Shown one piece after another: positions 8,501 through 16,900 of a stretch of 64,000 bases of DNA. Position 1 is the stretch's first letter; every line of letters starts with the position of its first letter. The DNA is from Nocardioides sp. S-1144 (GTDB lineage: Bacteria > Actinomycetota > Actinomycetes > Propionibacteriales > Nocardioidaceae), in contig NZ_CP040695.2 in NCBI RefSeq assembly GCF_005954645.2, forward strand, positions 1,736,001-1,800,000, in the 5' to 3' direction. The notes under the pieces were generated by a model. That model had not been told where the DNA came from. It did not search any database and saw nothing but the letters and a program-made list of their open reading frames with translations. The position numbers and the translations under genes are program-made.

Positions 8501-9106
8501 GACATGCTCGGGCTCTACGTCTCCGACCACCCGCTGCTCGGTCTCGAGCACGTGCTGTCCACCGGCACCGACTGCACGATCGGGCAGCTGATGCTCGACG
8601 AGGAGCGCTCCGACGGATCGCCCATCACCATCAGCGGCCTGATCACCTCGGTCCAGCGCAAGATCACCAAGCGCGGCGACGCCTGGGCGATGATCACCCT
8701 GGAGGACCTCGACGGCGCCATCGACGTGCTGCTCTTCCCCAGCGCCTACCAGCTGGCGAGCCCGCACCTGGTCGAGGACGCGATCGTCACCGTCAAGGGC
8801 CGGCTCTCCAAGAGCAAGGACCAGCCCGAGATCCACGGGCAGGAGATCTCGGTGCCCGACCTCTCCGAGGGTCCCAGCGGACCGGTGACGATCAGCCTGC
8901 CGTCGACGCGCTGCACCGCCCCGGTCATCGAGCAGCTGCGCGACGTCCTCGGCACCCACCCCGGCATGACCGAGGTGCGGCTGAAGCTGCTGTCGCGGCA
9001 GTCGACGAAGCTGATGCGCCTCGACGACCGGCTGCGGGTCACCCCGACCCCGGCGCTGTTCGCCGACTTGAAGCAGCTCCTCGGACCGGGTTGTCTGACC
9101 GGGTGA
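5549..9106 (+). CDS. dnaE: DNA polymerase III alpha subunit, replicative DnaE1
   Basis: The replicative polymerase catalytic subunit, 1185 residues, the usual actinobacterial DnaE1 length. The N-terminal PHP domain opens with FVHLHVHTEYSMLDG and keeps its His/Asp metal ligands (MTDHGN), as expected in actinobacteria where PHP can proofread. The polymerase core has GPGRGSGAGSMVAYA (about 388-402) and the catalytic acids in PDFDIDFDERR (about 421-431). The tandem HhH region, an OB-fold (ISGLITSVQRKIT, about 1028-1040) and a C-terminal domain follow. ATG 5549 has GAGGAG about 10 nt upstream. Its stop overlaps the next gene by GTGA. Confidence 0.97.
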   Translation: MSNGSSQDSFVHLHVHTEYSMLDGAARLGALTERAAELGMPAVAMTDHGNVFGAFEFYKKAKSAGVKPIIGIEAYFTPNISRHERKRVNFYGGGPDDVSSRGAYTHMTLLSESTQGMHNLFRLSTGAWRDGFFQHPRMDRELLSQHGAGLIGTTGCPSGEVQVHLRHDAYDAARQTAADFQDILGKENYFLELMDHGLDIEKRVRDGLLRLAKDLQIPLLATNDSHYVNKEDALSQEHLLCINSGSTMDIPAGDGPGQRFAFSGDGYYLKTAEEMRHLWRDLPEACDNTLLIAERCDVAFTEGSGTFMPKFPCPPGENEDSWLVKEVETGLAVRYPNGVPEASRKQAEFEIDVITRMGFSGYFLVVADFINWAKKNGIRVGPGRGSGAGSMVAYAMRITDLDPLVHGLIFERFLNPDRVSMPDFDIDFDERRRGEVIRYVTDKYGDERVSYIVTYGTIKAKQAVKDSSRILAYPFAMGDRITKAMPAAVMGKDVPLQEIFNPEHKRYGEGGEFRALYDGDNDVKRVVDTAMGIEGLKRQWGVHAAGVIMSSEPLLDIIPMLKRPSDGAMITQFDYPTCESLGLIKMDFLGLRNLTVLDDAVKNIQANRGETIVLEDLELTDEATYALLQRGDTLGVFQLDGGPMRALLRSMRPDTFEDISAVGALYRPGPMGADSHNKYARRKTGREPVEAIHPELKDALEDVLGETYGLIVYQEQVMAIAQKLAGYTLGQADILRRAMGKKKKEELDKQFAGFSAGMTANGYSGAAIKTLWDILLPFSDYAFNKAHSAAYGMVSYWTAYLKANYPAEYMAALLTSTRDDKDKSAIYLNECRRMKIQVLPPDVNESSANFTPVGRDIRFGLTAVRNVGANVVDGIVAGREEKGRYADFNDFMGKVPALVCNKRVLESLIKAGAFDEMKLKRKALVAIHETAVDQYVDIKRNEAIGQDSLFAGLDDDEGGGGFGITVVVPEIDEWDKMTLLGHERDMLGLYVSDHPLLGLEHVLSTGTDCTIGQLMLDEERSDGSPITISGLITSVQRKITKRGDAWAMITLEDLDGAIDVLLFPSAYQLASPHLVEDAIVTVKGRLSKSKDQPEIHGQEISVPDLSEGPSGPVTISLPSTRCTAPVIEQLRDVLGTHPGMTEVRLKLLSRQSTKLMRLDDRLRVTPTPALFADLKQLLGPGCLTG

Positions 9107-9720
9107 CCACCGACCTGCCCGCGCCCCGGATCCCGGCGCCGCCCTCGCACCCCGGCCCGCGGACGCCCGTGCCGTGGCGCGGCATCGCGGTCGAGGGTGC
9201 GCTGGTGCTCGCGGTCTTCGCGCTGGCCGGCGCGGTCGTCGGGTGGCTCTGGGAGCGGTGGGTCACCCCGCCCGAGGGGGTCGTGTTCGAGGGCAGGTGG
9301 CGCCTCGGGTACCGGATCGAGGGTGACTTCTTCGTGGGCGACTTCGACAGCCTGGGACACGGCTTCGGCGTCATCGGCACCTTCGTGGTCCTCGGCCTGG
9401 TCGGTGGCCTCGTGGTCGGCACCGCGGCCGCGCTGCTGTGCCGTCGCTCCGAGCTGGCCACCCTGGCCTTCGTGGCCGTCGGTGCCGTGCTGGCCGGGGT
9501 CGTCAGCTACCGGCTCGGCCTCGCGCTCGGACCGCCCGACCCGGGCTCGGCCGCGGCGTCCGCCGCCGACGGCACCATGCTCACCGGCAGCCTCGGGATC
9601 GACGGGCCCAGCCCGTTCGTGGCCTGGCCCCTCGCCGCGCTCGTGGGCCTGACCTTCACCTACTTCCTCACCTCGCCGCGCGATTCGGGCGGAACCACCG
9701 CGGGTAGACACCCGTCGTAG
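9103..9720 (+). CDS. Multi-pass membrane protein coupled to dnaE1
   Basis: A 205-residue protein beginning MTTDLPAPRIPAPPSHPG. A Pro-rich cytoplasmic head is followed by four or so membrane segments (for example ALVLAVFALAGAVVGWLW and GTFVVLGLVGGLVVGTAAAL), and one short extracytoplasmic loop (about residues 50-85) contains EGRWRLGYRIEGDFFVGD. I do not recognise a named function; it resembles uncharacterised actinobacterial membrane proteins such as the DUF2567 type, but that match is uncertain. The GTG start overlaps the dnaE stop in GTGA, so translation is probably coupled. A link with replication is not implied by sequence. Confidence 0.8.
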   Translation: MTTDLPAPRIPAPPSHPGPRTPVPWRGIAVEGALVLAVFALAGAVVGWLWERWVTPPEGVVFEGRWRLGYRIEGDFFVGDFDSLGHGFGVIGTFVVLGLVGGLVVGTAAALLCRRSELATLAFVAVGAVLAGVVSYRLGLALGPPDPGSAAASAADGTMLTGSLGIDGPSPFVAWPLAALVGLTFTYFLTSPRDSGGTTAGRHPS

Positions 9721-9790
9721 ACGAGAATGTCGCGTCAGGCGCCCCGTGCGCCGGCCCGACGCCCCACCGTGCCTGAAAGCGGGTCGCCTC

Positions 9791-11569
9791 ATGTCCAGCC
9801 AGCTCCCTCCGTCCGGTCCCCCCGTGGGCCCGCCGTCCGGCCCCCCGGTGGGTCCGCCGCCCTCGGGTCCGCCGGAGTTCCTCGACAGCGGCCGGTCCTC
9901 CGGCCCCGTCCCGTCGTCGCCGGCGGACGGCGCGCGTCGCCCCGCCGGCCGCCGGCGCGCGGTCATCGCGGGCGGCGCGATCGCCGGGATCGCCGCGGTC
10001 GGCACGGGCGGCTACTTCGCGTGGAGCGCCTACCTCGCCACCGGCCCGCAGCCGGCCGAGGCGCTGCCGGCGAGCACGGTCGCCTACGTGAGCGTCGACC
10101 TCGACCCCAGCGGCAAGCAGAAGCTGGCCGCGCTCGACGCCCTCGAGAAGTTCCCGGCGTTCGAGGAGAACGTCGACGTCGACCGCGACGACGACCTGCG
10201 CCAGAGCCTGGTCGAGCTGGTCCAGCGCGAGGAGGGGGTCTGCCCCGACATCGACTACGCCGACGACATTGAGCCGTGGCTCGGCGACCGGTTCGCGATG
10301 GCCGCCGTCGACCTCGGTGACGGGGGCGGCGACGTCGACCCCGACGACGTGACGCCCGTCGGCGTCCTGCAGGTGACCGACGCCGACGCCGCCGAGGAGG
10401 GCCTCGAGAAGCTGCTGGGCTGCCTCGCCGAGGGTGGCGACGACCTGGGCGGCTGGGCCGTCCAGGGTGACTGGGTCGTGCTCGCCGAGACCGACGAGCT
10501 CGCCCAGGAGGTCACCGACGCCGCCACCGACGCGCCGCTGTCCGACGACGACGACTTCCAGCGGTGGACCGACGCCGCCGGCGACGAGGGCATCCTCACC
10601 GCCTACGCCGCACCCGCGGCCGGACCCCTGCTGGCCGAGGCGGTCGGGTCGTTCGGCGGCCTGGCCGCGGCGGTGCCCAGCTGTCCCGCGCCCGCGCCGG
10701 GCGCCTCGGTCGACCCCGGGACCGACGTCGACCCCGTCGTGCCGCCGTGCGGTGACGTCGAGGTGCCCGAGCCCGACGCCGCGGCGTCCGCGCTGCGCGA
10801 GCAGCTCGAGGACTTCCAGGGGATGGCCCTCAAGGTGCGCTTCGACGACGGCGGCCTCGAGGTCGAGGCGGCGACCGGTGCCGCCGTCAGCGGCCTCGAC
10901 ACCCTCCCGGCGTCCGAGCGCGGCGGCGACGTCGTGGCGACGCTGCCCGACGACACCGCGATGGCCCTCGGCCTCGGGTTCGAGGAGGGCTGGTTCGACT
11001 CCTTCGTCGGCGGCATGGCCGCGGGCAGCGGCGGCCTGCTCGACGTCGACGAGCTGATTGCGACGATCGAGCAGGAGACCGGCCTCCAGCTGCCCGAGGA
11101 CGCCGAGGCGCTGCTCGGAGAGTCGGCCGCCCTGGCGGTGGGCGGCGACATCGACCTCACCGAGGTCGCGGGGATGCCCGACCCGACCGGCCTGCCGGTC
11201 GGGATCAAGGTCCGGGGCGACACCGACCGGATCGAGTCGCTCCTGGAGCAGCTCGACGCCGCCGCGGCCGGGGTCGAGCACCGCGGCGACGGCGACCACG
11301 TCGCCGCCGGGTTCTCCGCCGACTACGTCGACTCCCTCCTCGGCGACGGCGACCTCGGCGACACCGACGCCTACCGGGACGTCATCCCCGAGTCCGACGA
11401 CGCCGCGGCGGTGCTCTTCGTGAACTTCGACGCCGGCTCCTGGCTCGACCGGCTCGCGGAGGGCGACGACGAGGTCGCCGCCAACGTCGAGCCGCTCAGC
11501 GCCGCCGGCCTGTCGGCCTGGGTCGACGACGACGTCGCGCACAGCCTGCTGCGGATCACCGTCGACTGA
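9791..11569 (+). CDS. DUF3352 membrane-anchored protein
   Basis: A 592-residue protein. It has a Pro/Gly-rich cytoplasmic head (GPPVGPPSGPP repeats, residues about 5-35), a basic stretch, and one membrane segment (RAVIAGGAIAGIAAVGTGG, about 57-75). A long, very acidic extracytoplasmic region follows, starting EALPASTVAYVSVDLDPSG, which is the DUF3352 signature. The domain has an internally repeated layout, with a second half from about residue 390. It is a conserved actinobacterial surface protein of unknown function. ATG 9791 removes an upstream basic stretch unlike the family. Acidity (frequent Asp/Glu) suggests an exposed domain that may bind cations. Confidence 0.85.
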   Translation: MSSQLPPSGPPVGPPSGPPVGPPPSGPPEFLDSGRSSGPVPSSPADGARRPAGRRRAVIAGGAIAGIAAVGTGGYFAWSAYLATGPQPAEALPASTVAYVSVDLDPSGKQKLAALDALEKFPAFEENVDVDRDDDLRQSLVELVQREEGVCPDIDYADDIEPWLGDRFAMAAVDLGDGGGDVDPDDVTPVGVLQVTDADAAEEGLEKLLGCLAEGGDDLGGWAVQGDWVVLAETDELAQEVTDAATDAPLSDDDDFQRWTDAAGDEGILTAYAAPAAGPLLAEAVGSFGGLAAAVPSCPAPAPGASVDPGTDVDPVVPPCGDVEVPEPDAAASALREQLEDFQGMALKVRFDDGGLEVEAATGAAVSGLDTLPASERGGDVVATLPDDTAMALGLGFEEGWFDSFVGGMAAGSGGLLDVDELIATIEQETGLQLPEDAEALLGESAALAVGGDIDLTEVAGMPDPTGLPVGIKVRGDTDRIESLLEQLDAAAAGVEHRGDGDHVAAGFSADYVDSLLGDGDLGDTDAYRDVIPESDDAAAVLFVNFDAGSWLDRLAEGDDEVAANVEPLSAAGLSAWVDDDVAHSLLRITVD

Positions 11570-11585
11570 GGCGCCGGCCGGTTCC

Positions 11586-12083
11586 TCAGCTCCGGCCGAT
11601 CGGGGCCGTGGTCGCGCCGGTGACGGCGACCAGGTCGGCCGGGGCGAGCTCGAGGTCGAGCCCCCGGCGGCCGCCGGAGACCAGGACGGTGTCGTGGTCG
11701 AGGGCGCCGGCGTCGACGACGGTGAGGTGAGAGCGCTTCTGCCCGATCGGGGAGATGCCGCCGACGACGTAGCCGGTGGCGCGCTCGGCCGCCGCCGGGT
11801 CGGCCATCTGGGCCTTGCGGCCCCCGGCCACGCGGGCCAGGGCCTTGAGGTCAAGTTGCCCGGTCACCGGGACGACGCCCACCACGAGCCGGCCGTCGAC
11901 GTCGGCCAGCAGCGTCTTGTAGACCCGTGCCGGGTCGACGCCGAGCGCCTCGGCGGCCTCCAGCCCGTAGGACCCCGCGCGCGGGTCGTGGTGGTACTCG
12001 CGCAGGACGAAGCCGATGCCGGCCGCCGCCAGGGCGACGGTGGCCGGGGTGGCGCCGCTGCCGGCGCCCTTGCGCCCGGCCAT
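11586..12083 (-). CDS. ybaK: Cys-tRNA(Pro) deacylase / YbaK-EbsC family protein
   Basis: 165 residues, the usual length. YbaK proteins hydrolyse Cys-tRNA(Pro) formed by error by prolyl-tRNA synthetase. Visible features are the N-terminal ATPATVALAAAGIGF, the YHHDPRAGSYGLEAA segment, the conserved catalytic lysine region YKTLLADVDGRLVVGVVPV, and the glycine-rich GGISPIGQKRSHLTVVDA loop. ATG at 12081-12083 overlaps the stop of the upstream LON-domain gene by one base (TGATG), so the two are co-transcribed and probably coupled. Confidence 0.93.
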   Translation of the reverse strand: MAGRKGAGSGATPATVALAAAGIGFVLREYHHDPRAGSYGLEAAEALGVDPARVYKTLLADVDGRLVVGVVPVTGQLDLKALARVAGGRKAQMADPAAAERATGYVVGGISPIGQKRSHLTVVDAGALDHDTVLVSGGRRGLDLELAPADLVAVTGATTAPIGRS

Positions 12084-12748
12084 CAGTTCGGCGACCAGCG
12101 GGTCCGGGCCACCTCCGTGGCCGGCAGCGAGGGGATGACGTTCATCGCGCGCAGCTCGGAGCGCAGCAGGTCGGTGACCAGCACGAGGCGCTCGCCGGCG
12201 TCGTCGGCCTCGAGGAGCGCCTGCCGGTCGTGCAGGGGCAGCGGCGCGCACGCGGCCAGCGTCCACGACAGGTAGGACGCGTCGCGCGGCAGCATGCCCT
12301 CGTAGGGGTCGGCGCGGATCTCCGACAGCGCCTGGCGGTAGGCGGTGAACGTCGACCGCGCCCGGTCGAGGATCTCGGGGGCGACGTCGGAGGTGGGCTC
12401 CGGGAGCTCCTCGACGTGGCCGACCGGGAACGGGCCGGTGGTGTCGAGGCGGTCGAGCTGGATCCGCTCCAGCCCGACGGCGACCACGTCGAAGGTGCCG
12501 TCGGCGTGCGCCTCGATCTCGGTGAGCAGCGCCTTGCAGCCGACCCGGAACAGCGACTGCGCTCCGTGGTCGCCGACCTCGTAGCCCTCGCGGACACCGA
12601 CGGAGCCGAAGAGCCGCTCGGTGGGGTCCTCGATCCGGAGCAGGTGGTGGACCAGGGCGCGGTAGCGGTCCTCGAAGACGTGCAGCGGCACGCTGAGCCC
12701 CGGGAACAGCACCGCGTTCAGTGGGAACATCGGCAGCTGCTCGGTCAC
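12083..12748 (-). CDS. LON peptidase substrate-binding domain protein
   Basis: 221 residues that correspond to the N-terminal domain of Lon only; no AAA or protease domain is present. The start MTEQLPMFPLNAVLFPGL and the LHVFEDRYRALVHHLL segment are typical (PF02190). Such free-standing proteins are common in actinobacteria and their role is not known. GTG at 12746-12748 follows TAGGTT by 6 nt, so the mRNA should be leaderless. It is divergent from hisD and coupled to ybaK. Confidence 0.9.
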   Translation of the reverse strand: MTEQLPMFPLNAVLFPGLSVPLHVFEDRYRALVHHLLRIEDPTERLFGSVGVREGYEVGDHGAQSLFRVGCKALLTEIEAHADGTFDVVAVGLERIQLDRLDTTGPFPVGHVEELPEPTSDVAPEILDRARSTFTAYRQALSEIRADPYEGMLPRDASYLSWTLAACAPLPLHDRQALLEADDAGERLVLVTDLLRSELRAMNVIPSLPATEVARTRWSPN

Positions 12749-12754
12749 GTGCCC

Positions 12755-12760
12755 AACCTA
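12755..12760 (-). promoter_or_regulatory. -10 box TAGGTT, leaderless start of the LON-domain gene
   Basis: Read on the minus strand, TAGGTT then 6 nt then GTG. Confidence 0.6.
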
Positions 12761-12791
12761 ACGGGCCCCGGCCACCCCTGCGGGCCACCCG

Positions 12792-12824
12792 GCGCCCACG
12801 CAGCGCCCACCCAGCGCCCACCCA
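12792..12824. repeat. 11-bp tandem repeat upstream of hisD
   Basis: Three consecutive 11-bp units: GCGCCCACGCA, GCGCCCACCCA and GCGCCCACCCA, followed by a degraded fourth. The spacing is about one helical turn and the array sits between the divergent LON-domain and hisD promoters, so it could be a regulator binding array or chance low-complexity sequence. Confidence 0.6.
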
Positions 12825-12859
12825 GCGCCACCGCGTCCGGGCGCGGCGGGCGCCCCGCC

Positions 12860-12865
12860 TAGAAT
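12860..12865 (+). promoter_or_regulatory. -10 box TAGAAT, leaderless start of the his operon
   Basis: TAGAAT is followed by 6 nt and the hisD ATG at 12872. No leader exists in which a His attenuator could form. Confidence 0.65.
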
Positions 12866-12871
12866 CGAGCC

Positions 12872-14203
12872 ATGATCCGCCGCATCGACCTCCGTGGAGT
12901 TCTCGCCTCCGGCACTCCCGTCGACTACCGCGCCGCCGTGCCGCGCGCGGACTTCGACGTCGAGGCGGCGATCCCGGCCGTCCACGACATCTGCGAGGCC
13001 GTCCGCACCCGCGGGCTCGAGGCCATCCTCGAGCTCAACGCGCGCTTCGACGGCGGCACCGCCGACGACGACATCCGCGTCCCGGCCGCCACCATCAGCG
13101 CCGCGCTGGAGACCCTCGACCCCGACATCCGCGCCGGGCTGGAGGAGTCGATCCGGCGGCTGCGCGCCACCTGCGCCCGCGAGCTCGAGCACGACGTCAC
13201 CACCGAGCTCGGACCCGGCGCCACCGTCACCCACCGCAAGATCCCGGTCGACCGCGTCGGCCTCTACGTGCCCGGCGGCCTGGCGCCGCTCGTGTCGAGC
13301 GTGCTGATGAACGTCGTCCCGGCCCAGACAGCGGGCGTCGGCTCGATCGCGCTGGCCAGCCCGCCGCAGCGCGACCACGGCGGCCTCCCGCACCCCACCA
13401 TCCTGGCCGCCTGCGCGCTGCTCGGCATCGACGAGGTCTACGCCGTCGGGGGCGCGCAGGCGATCGCGATGTTCGCCCACGGCACCGGACCGTGCCGCCG
13501 CGTCGACCTGGTCACCGGTCCCGGCAACATCTACGTCGTCACCGCCAAGCGGATCCTCAAGGGCCTGGTCGGCATCGACTCGGAGGCCGGGCCGACCGAG
13601 ATCGTCGTGCTCGCCGACGACACCGCCGTGCCCGCGCACGTCGCCGCCGACCTGGTCAGCCAGGCCGAGCACGACCCCCTCGCGGCCGCGGTGCTCGTGA
13701 CGCCGTCGGAGACCCTGGCCGCCGCGGTCGCCGCCGAGCTCGAGGTGCAGGTGCCGGCCACCAAGCACGTCGAGCGGATCCGCACCGCGCTCGCCGGCGC
13801 GCAGTCGGGCGTCGTCCTGGTCGACGACCTCGAGCAGGGCCTCGACGTCGTCAACGCCTACGGCGCCGAGCACCTCGAGATCCAGACCGCCGACGCCGCC
13901 GCCTGGGCCGCGCGGGTGCGCAACGCCGGCGCGATCTTCGTCGGTCCGCACGCCCCGGTGAGCCTCGGCGACTACTGCGCCGGCTCCAACCACGTGCTGC
14001 CCACCGGCGGTTGTGCCTGCCACTCCTCGGGCCTCTCGGTGCGTGCGTTCCTCAAGTCCGTGCACGTCGTCGACTACAGCCGCGAGGCGCTCGCCGAGGT
14101 CGCCGACCACGTGGTCACCCTCGCCGAGGCCGAGGACCTGCCCGGGCACGGCCAGGCCGTGCGGGTCCGGTTCGCCGACGTCGCGGCCGACGAGCAGCCA
14201 TGA
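12872..14203 (+). CDS. hisD: Histidinol dehydrogenase
   Basis: Catalyses the last two steps of histidine synthesis, L-histidinol to L-histidine with two NAD+, using Zn. 443 residues, the family norm. Visible motifs: [19 protein letters not shown] (about 134-152), the [17 protein letters not shown] segment, [17 protein letters not shown], the SQAEHDP segment with the Gln and His Zn ligands and catalytic His, and GAEHLEI. First gene of the his cluster here; its stop overlaps hisC by ATGA. Confidence 0.97.
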   Translation: MIRRIDLRGVLASGTPVDYRAAVPRADFDVEAAIPAVHDICEAVRTRGLEAILELNARFDGGTADDDIRVPAATISAALETLDPDIRAGLEESIRRLRATCARELEHDVTTELGPGATVTHRKIPVDRVGLYVPGGLAPLVSSVLMNVVPAQTAGVGSIALASPPQRDHGGLPHPTILAACALLGIDEVYAVGGAQAIAMFAHGTGPCRRVDLVTGPGNIYVVTAKRILKGLVGIDSEAGPTEIVVLADDTAVPAHVAADLVSQAEHDPLAAAVLVTPSETLAAAVAAELEVQVPATKHVERIRTALAGAQSGVVLVDDLEQGLDVVNAYGAEHLEIQTADAAAWAARVRNAGAIFVGPHAPVSLGDYCAGSNHVLPTGGCACHSSGLSVRAFLKSVHVVDYSREALAEVADHVVTLAEAEDLPGHGQAVRVRFADVAADEQP

Positions 14204-15306
14204 CCTTCCCGCCGATCCGGGAGGAGCTGCGCGGCATCGAGCCGTACGGCGCTCCCCAGCTCTCCGCCGCCCTGGCGCCGGTCCAGCTCAACGTCAACGA
14301 GAACCCGTACCCGCCGTCGGCCGCGGTCGTCGCGGACGTCGCGACCGCGGTGGCGCAGGCGACGACGTCGCTGAACCGCTACCCCGACCGCGAGCTCACC
14401 GACCTCCGGGCCGCGCTGGCCGCCTACCTGTCGGGCGACAGCGGCGGGGTGCCCATCGGGCCGGAGCAGGTCTGGGCGGCCAACGGCTCCAACGAGGTCA
14501 TGCTGCAGCTCCTGCAGGCCTTCGGCGGACCCGGGCGGACCGCGATCAGCTTCGCGCCGACGTACTCGATGTATCCCGAGTACGCCCGCGACACCCACAC
14601 CCGCTGGCTGACCGGACGCCGCGAGAGCGACTTCAGCCTCGACCTCGACGCCGCCCGCGCGCTCGTCGAGGCCGAGCGGCCCTCGGTCGTCCTGCTGCCC
14701 TCGCCCAACAACCCCACCGGCACCGCGCTGCCGCCCGAGGCCGTCACCGCGCTGTGCGAGGCCGTCGGCGACGGGGGAGTGGTCGTGGTCGACGAGGCCT
14801 ACGGCGAGTTCCGGCGCGCCGGCACCCAGAGCGCCCTCGAGCTGCTGCCGGTGCACCGCAACCTCGTCGTGTCGCGCACGATGAGCAAGGCCTTCGCGCT
14901 CGCCGGCGCCCGCCTCGGCTACCTCGCCGCCGCCGCGGAGATCTGCGACGCCATCCGCGTCGTCCGGCTCCCGTACCACCTCTCGGCGGTCACCCAGGCC
15001 GTCGCGCTGGCCGCGCTGAGGCACGCCCCCGAGCTGCTCGGCCGCGTCGACGACCTGCGCACCGAGCGCGACGCCACCGTCGGGTGGCTGCGCGATCAGG
15101 GGCTCGACGTCGCGGAGTCCGACGCGAACTTCGTGCTGTTCGGGACCTTCGCCGACCGGCACGCGGTGTGGCAGGCCCTGCTCGACCAGGGGGTGCTGAT
15201 CCGCGAGACTGGCCCCGACGGCTGGCTCCGGGTCTCGGTCGGCACCGCCGAGGAGATGACGTCGTTCAAGCACGCCCTCACCAGGGCCCTGAAGGAGATC
15301 GCATGA
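14200..15306 (+). CDS. hisC: Histidinol-phosphate aminotransferase
   Basis: A PLP-dependent fold-type I aminotransferase, 368 residues, converting imidazole-acetol phosphate and glutamate to histidinol phosphate. Recognised by [10 protein letters not shown] near the N-terminus, [12 protein letters not shown], the [10 protein letters not shown] motif, [10 protein letters not shown], and the PLP lysine in [17 protein letters not shown] (about 227-243). ATG overlaps the hisD stop by 4 nt and its own stop overlaps hisB by 4 nt. Confidence 0.96.
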   Translation: MTFPPIREELRGIEPYGAPQLSAALAPVQLNVNENPYPPSAAVVADVATAVAQATTSLNRYPDRELTDLRAALAAYLSGDSGGVPIGPEQVWAANGSNEVMLQLLQAFGGPGRTAISFAPTYSMYPEYARDTHTRWLTGRRESDFSLDLDAARALVEAERPSVVLLPSPNNPTGTALPPEAVTALCEAVGDGGVVVVDEAYGEFRRAGTQSALELLPVHRNLVVSRTMSKAFALAGARLGYLAAAAEICDAIRVVRLPYHLSAVTQAVALAALRHAPELLGRVDDLRTERDATVGWLRDQGLDVAESDANFVLFGTFADRHAVWQALLDQGVLIRETGPDGWLRVSVGTAEEMTSFKHALTRALKEIA

Positions 15307-15920
15307 CCCGCACCGCACGCATCGAGCGCCAGACCAGCGAGTCGAAGGTGCTCGTCGAGGTCGACCTCGACGGCTCGGGCCGACACGACATCTCCACCGG
15401 CGTCGGGTTCTACGACCACATGCTCACCGCGTTCGCCCGCCACAGCCTGGTCGACCTCGTCGCGCGCACCGAGGGCGACGTCCACATCGACGGCCACCAC
15501 ACCGTCGAGGACACCGCCATCGCGCTCGGCCAGGCCCTGCGCCAGGCCCTCGGCGACAAGTCCGGCATCCGCCGCTTCGGCGACGCCACCGTGCCGCTCG
15601 ACGAGGCGCTCGTCCAGGCCGTCGTCGACGTGTCCGGGCGGCCCTACTGCGTGCACACCGGCGAGCCCGAGGGCCAGCAGTACGTCGCCCTCGGCGGCGG
15701 CGTCCCCGGCAGCGTCGCCTACCTCGGCTCGCTGACGCGCCACGTCTTCGAGACCATCGCGTTCCACGGCCACCTCGCCCTGCACGTGCGGGTGCTGGCC
15801 GGTCGCGAGCCGCACCACATCGTGGAGACGCAGTTCAAGGCGTTCGCCCGCGCGTTCCGCGACGCCGTCGCGATCGACCCGCGCGAGACGGGCATCCCCT
15901 CGACCAAGGGCGCGCTGTGA
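15303..15920 (+). CDS. hisB: Imidazoleglycerol-phosphate dehydratase
   Basis: 205 residues, the monofunctional bacterial form without a phosphatase domain. The Mn-binding repeats are visible as [13 protein letters not shown], the [17 protein letters not shown] motif (about 60-76), [13 protein letters not shown], and [17 protein letters not shown] (about 165-182). It dehydrates imidazole glycerol phosphate to imidazole-acetol phosphate. Start and stop both lie in 4-nt overlaps with neighbours. In this operon the phosphatase step must be encoded elsewhere. Confidence 0.97.
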   Translation: MTRTARIERQTSESKVLVEVDLDGSGRHDISTGVGFYDHMLTAFARHSLVDLVARTEGDVHIDGHHTVEDTAIALGQALRQALGDKSGIRRFGDATVPLDEALVQAVVDVSGRPYCVHTGEPEGQQYVALGGGVPGSVAYLGSLTRHVFETIAFHGHLALHVRVLAGREPHHIVETQFKAFARAFRDAVAIDPRETGIPSTKGAL

Positions 15921-16567
15921 GCCAGCCCTCCGTCGTCGTCCTCGACTACGGCTCGGGCAACCTCCGCTCCGTCGTGCGCGCGGTCGAGCGCGCCGGCGCC
16001 GACGTCACCCTGACCGGCGACTTCGCGACCGCCCTGGACGCCGACGGGCTGCTGGTCCCCGGTGTCGGCGCGTACGCGGCCTGCATGGCCGGGCTGCGCG
16101 AGATCAAGGGCGACCGGCTCATCGGGCGCCGCCTCGCCGGTGGCCGCCCGGTGCTCGGCATCTGCGTGGGCATGCAGGTCCTCTTCGAGCGCGGCGTCGA
16201 GCACGGCGTCGAGACCGCCGGGTGCGACGAGTGGCCCGGCACGGTCTCGCGGCTCGAGGCCGACGTCGTCCCGCACATGGGCTGGAACACCGTCGACGTG
16301 CCGGAGGGCACCACCCTGTTCGCCGGCATCGAGGACGAGCGGTTCTACTTCGTCCACTCCTACGCCGCCCGCACCTGGGACCTCGTCACGACCGGGCACA
16401 CCCGGGCACCGCTGGTCACCTGGGCCGAGACCGGGCCGAGCGAGCAGCGCGGCGACCGGTTCGTGGCGGCCGTCGAGAACGGTCCCCTGAGCGCGACCCA
16501 GTTCCACCCCGAGAAGTCGGGCGACGCCGGGGCCGCGCTGCTGCGGAACTGGGTGCTGAGCCTGTGA
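15917..16567 (+). CDS. hisH: Imidazole glycerol phosphate synthase glutaminase subunit
   Basis: A class I glutamine amidotransferase of 216 residues that feeds ammonia to HisF. The catalytic Cys lies in [16 protein letters not shown] (about 78-93), the catalytic His and Glu in TQFHPEKSG (about 195-203). The start [19 protein letters not shown] is typical. GTG overlaps the hisB stop in GTGA. hisF, its partner, lies two genes downstream. Confidence 0.96.
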   Translation: MSQPSVVVLDYGSGNLRSVVRAVERAGADVTLTGDFATALDADGLLVPGVGAYAACMAGLREIKGDRLIGRRLAGGRPVLGICVGMQVLFERGVEHGVETAGCDEWPGTVSRLEADVVPHMGWNTVDVPEGTTLFAGIEDERFYFVHSYAARTWDLVTTGHTRAPLVTWAETGPSEQRGDRFVAAVENGPLSATQFHPEKSGDAGAALLRNWVLSL

Positions 16568-16890
16568 GCAAGGAGCGGGCCCGACGCCGCGAGGCCCGTG
16601 AGCAGGAGCTCGCCGCCGCGGCCGCCGTCCGGGCCGCCGAGGCCGAGAGGCGACGCCGTCGCGAGGCGCGGCGGGCCACGCTCACCCGCCTGGTCCCGAC
16701 CCCGGCAGCCGGCCAGAGCGGCACCCTGGCCGCCCGCCGGCGCCAGGCCACCGGGCTCGTCGTCGCCGGCGTCGTCTGCCTCAACGTGCTGGTCTTCCTC
16801 GGCACCAGCTCGTGGGAGCCGCGGGCACTGTTCCTGCTGCTCTGCCTCCTCGTCGGCCCCATCGCCGCCGCCCTGATCACCCGGAAGTGA
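16564..16890 (+). CDS. Small membrane protein embedded in the his operon
   Basis: 108 residues. About residues 1-40 are a strongly basic, Ala/Arg/Glu-rich helix ([20 protein letters not shown]) likely to be coiled or to sit on the membrane surface. Two hydrophobic segments follow ([18 protein letters not shown] and [18 protein letters not shown]). No enzyme motif is present. The GTG overlaps the hisH stop in GTGA and priA follows after 10 nt, so it is co-expressed with histidine enzymes. I cannot assign a function; a role in His biosynthesis is not required by the sequence. Confidence 0.8.
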   Translation: MSKERARRREAREQELAAAAAVRAAEAERRRRREARRATLTRLVPTPAAGQSGTLAARRRQATGLVVAGVVCLNVLVFLGTSSWEPRALFLLLCLLVGPIAAALITRK

Positions 16891-16900
16891 GAACCACCCC

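Noticed and set aside
5441..8959. 1172-codon open frame on the minus strand opposite dnaE1
   Set aside because: A GC-rich codon-bias shadow: composition is Val/Gly/Asp/Arg repeats without motifs, while the plus frame is an unmistakable DNA polymerase.
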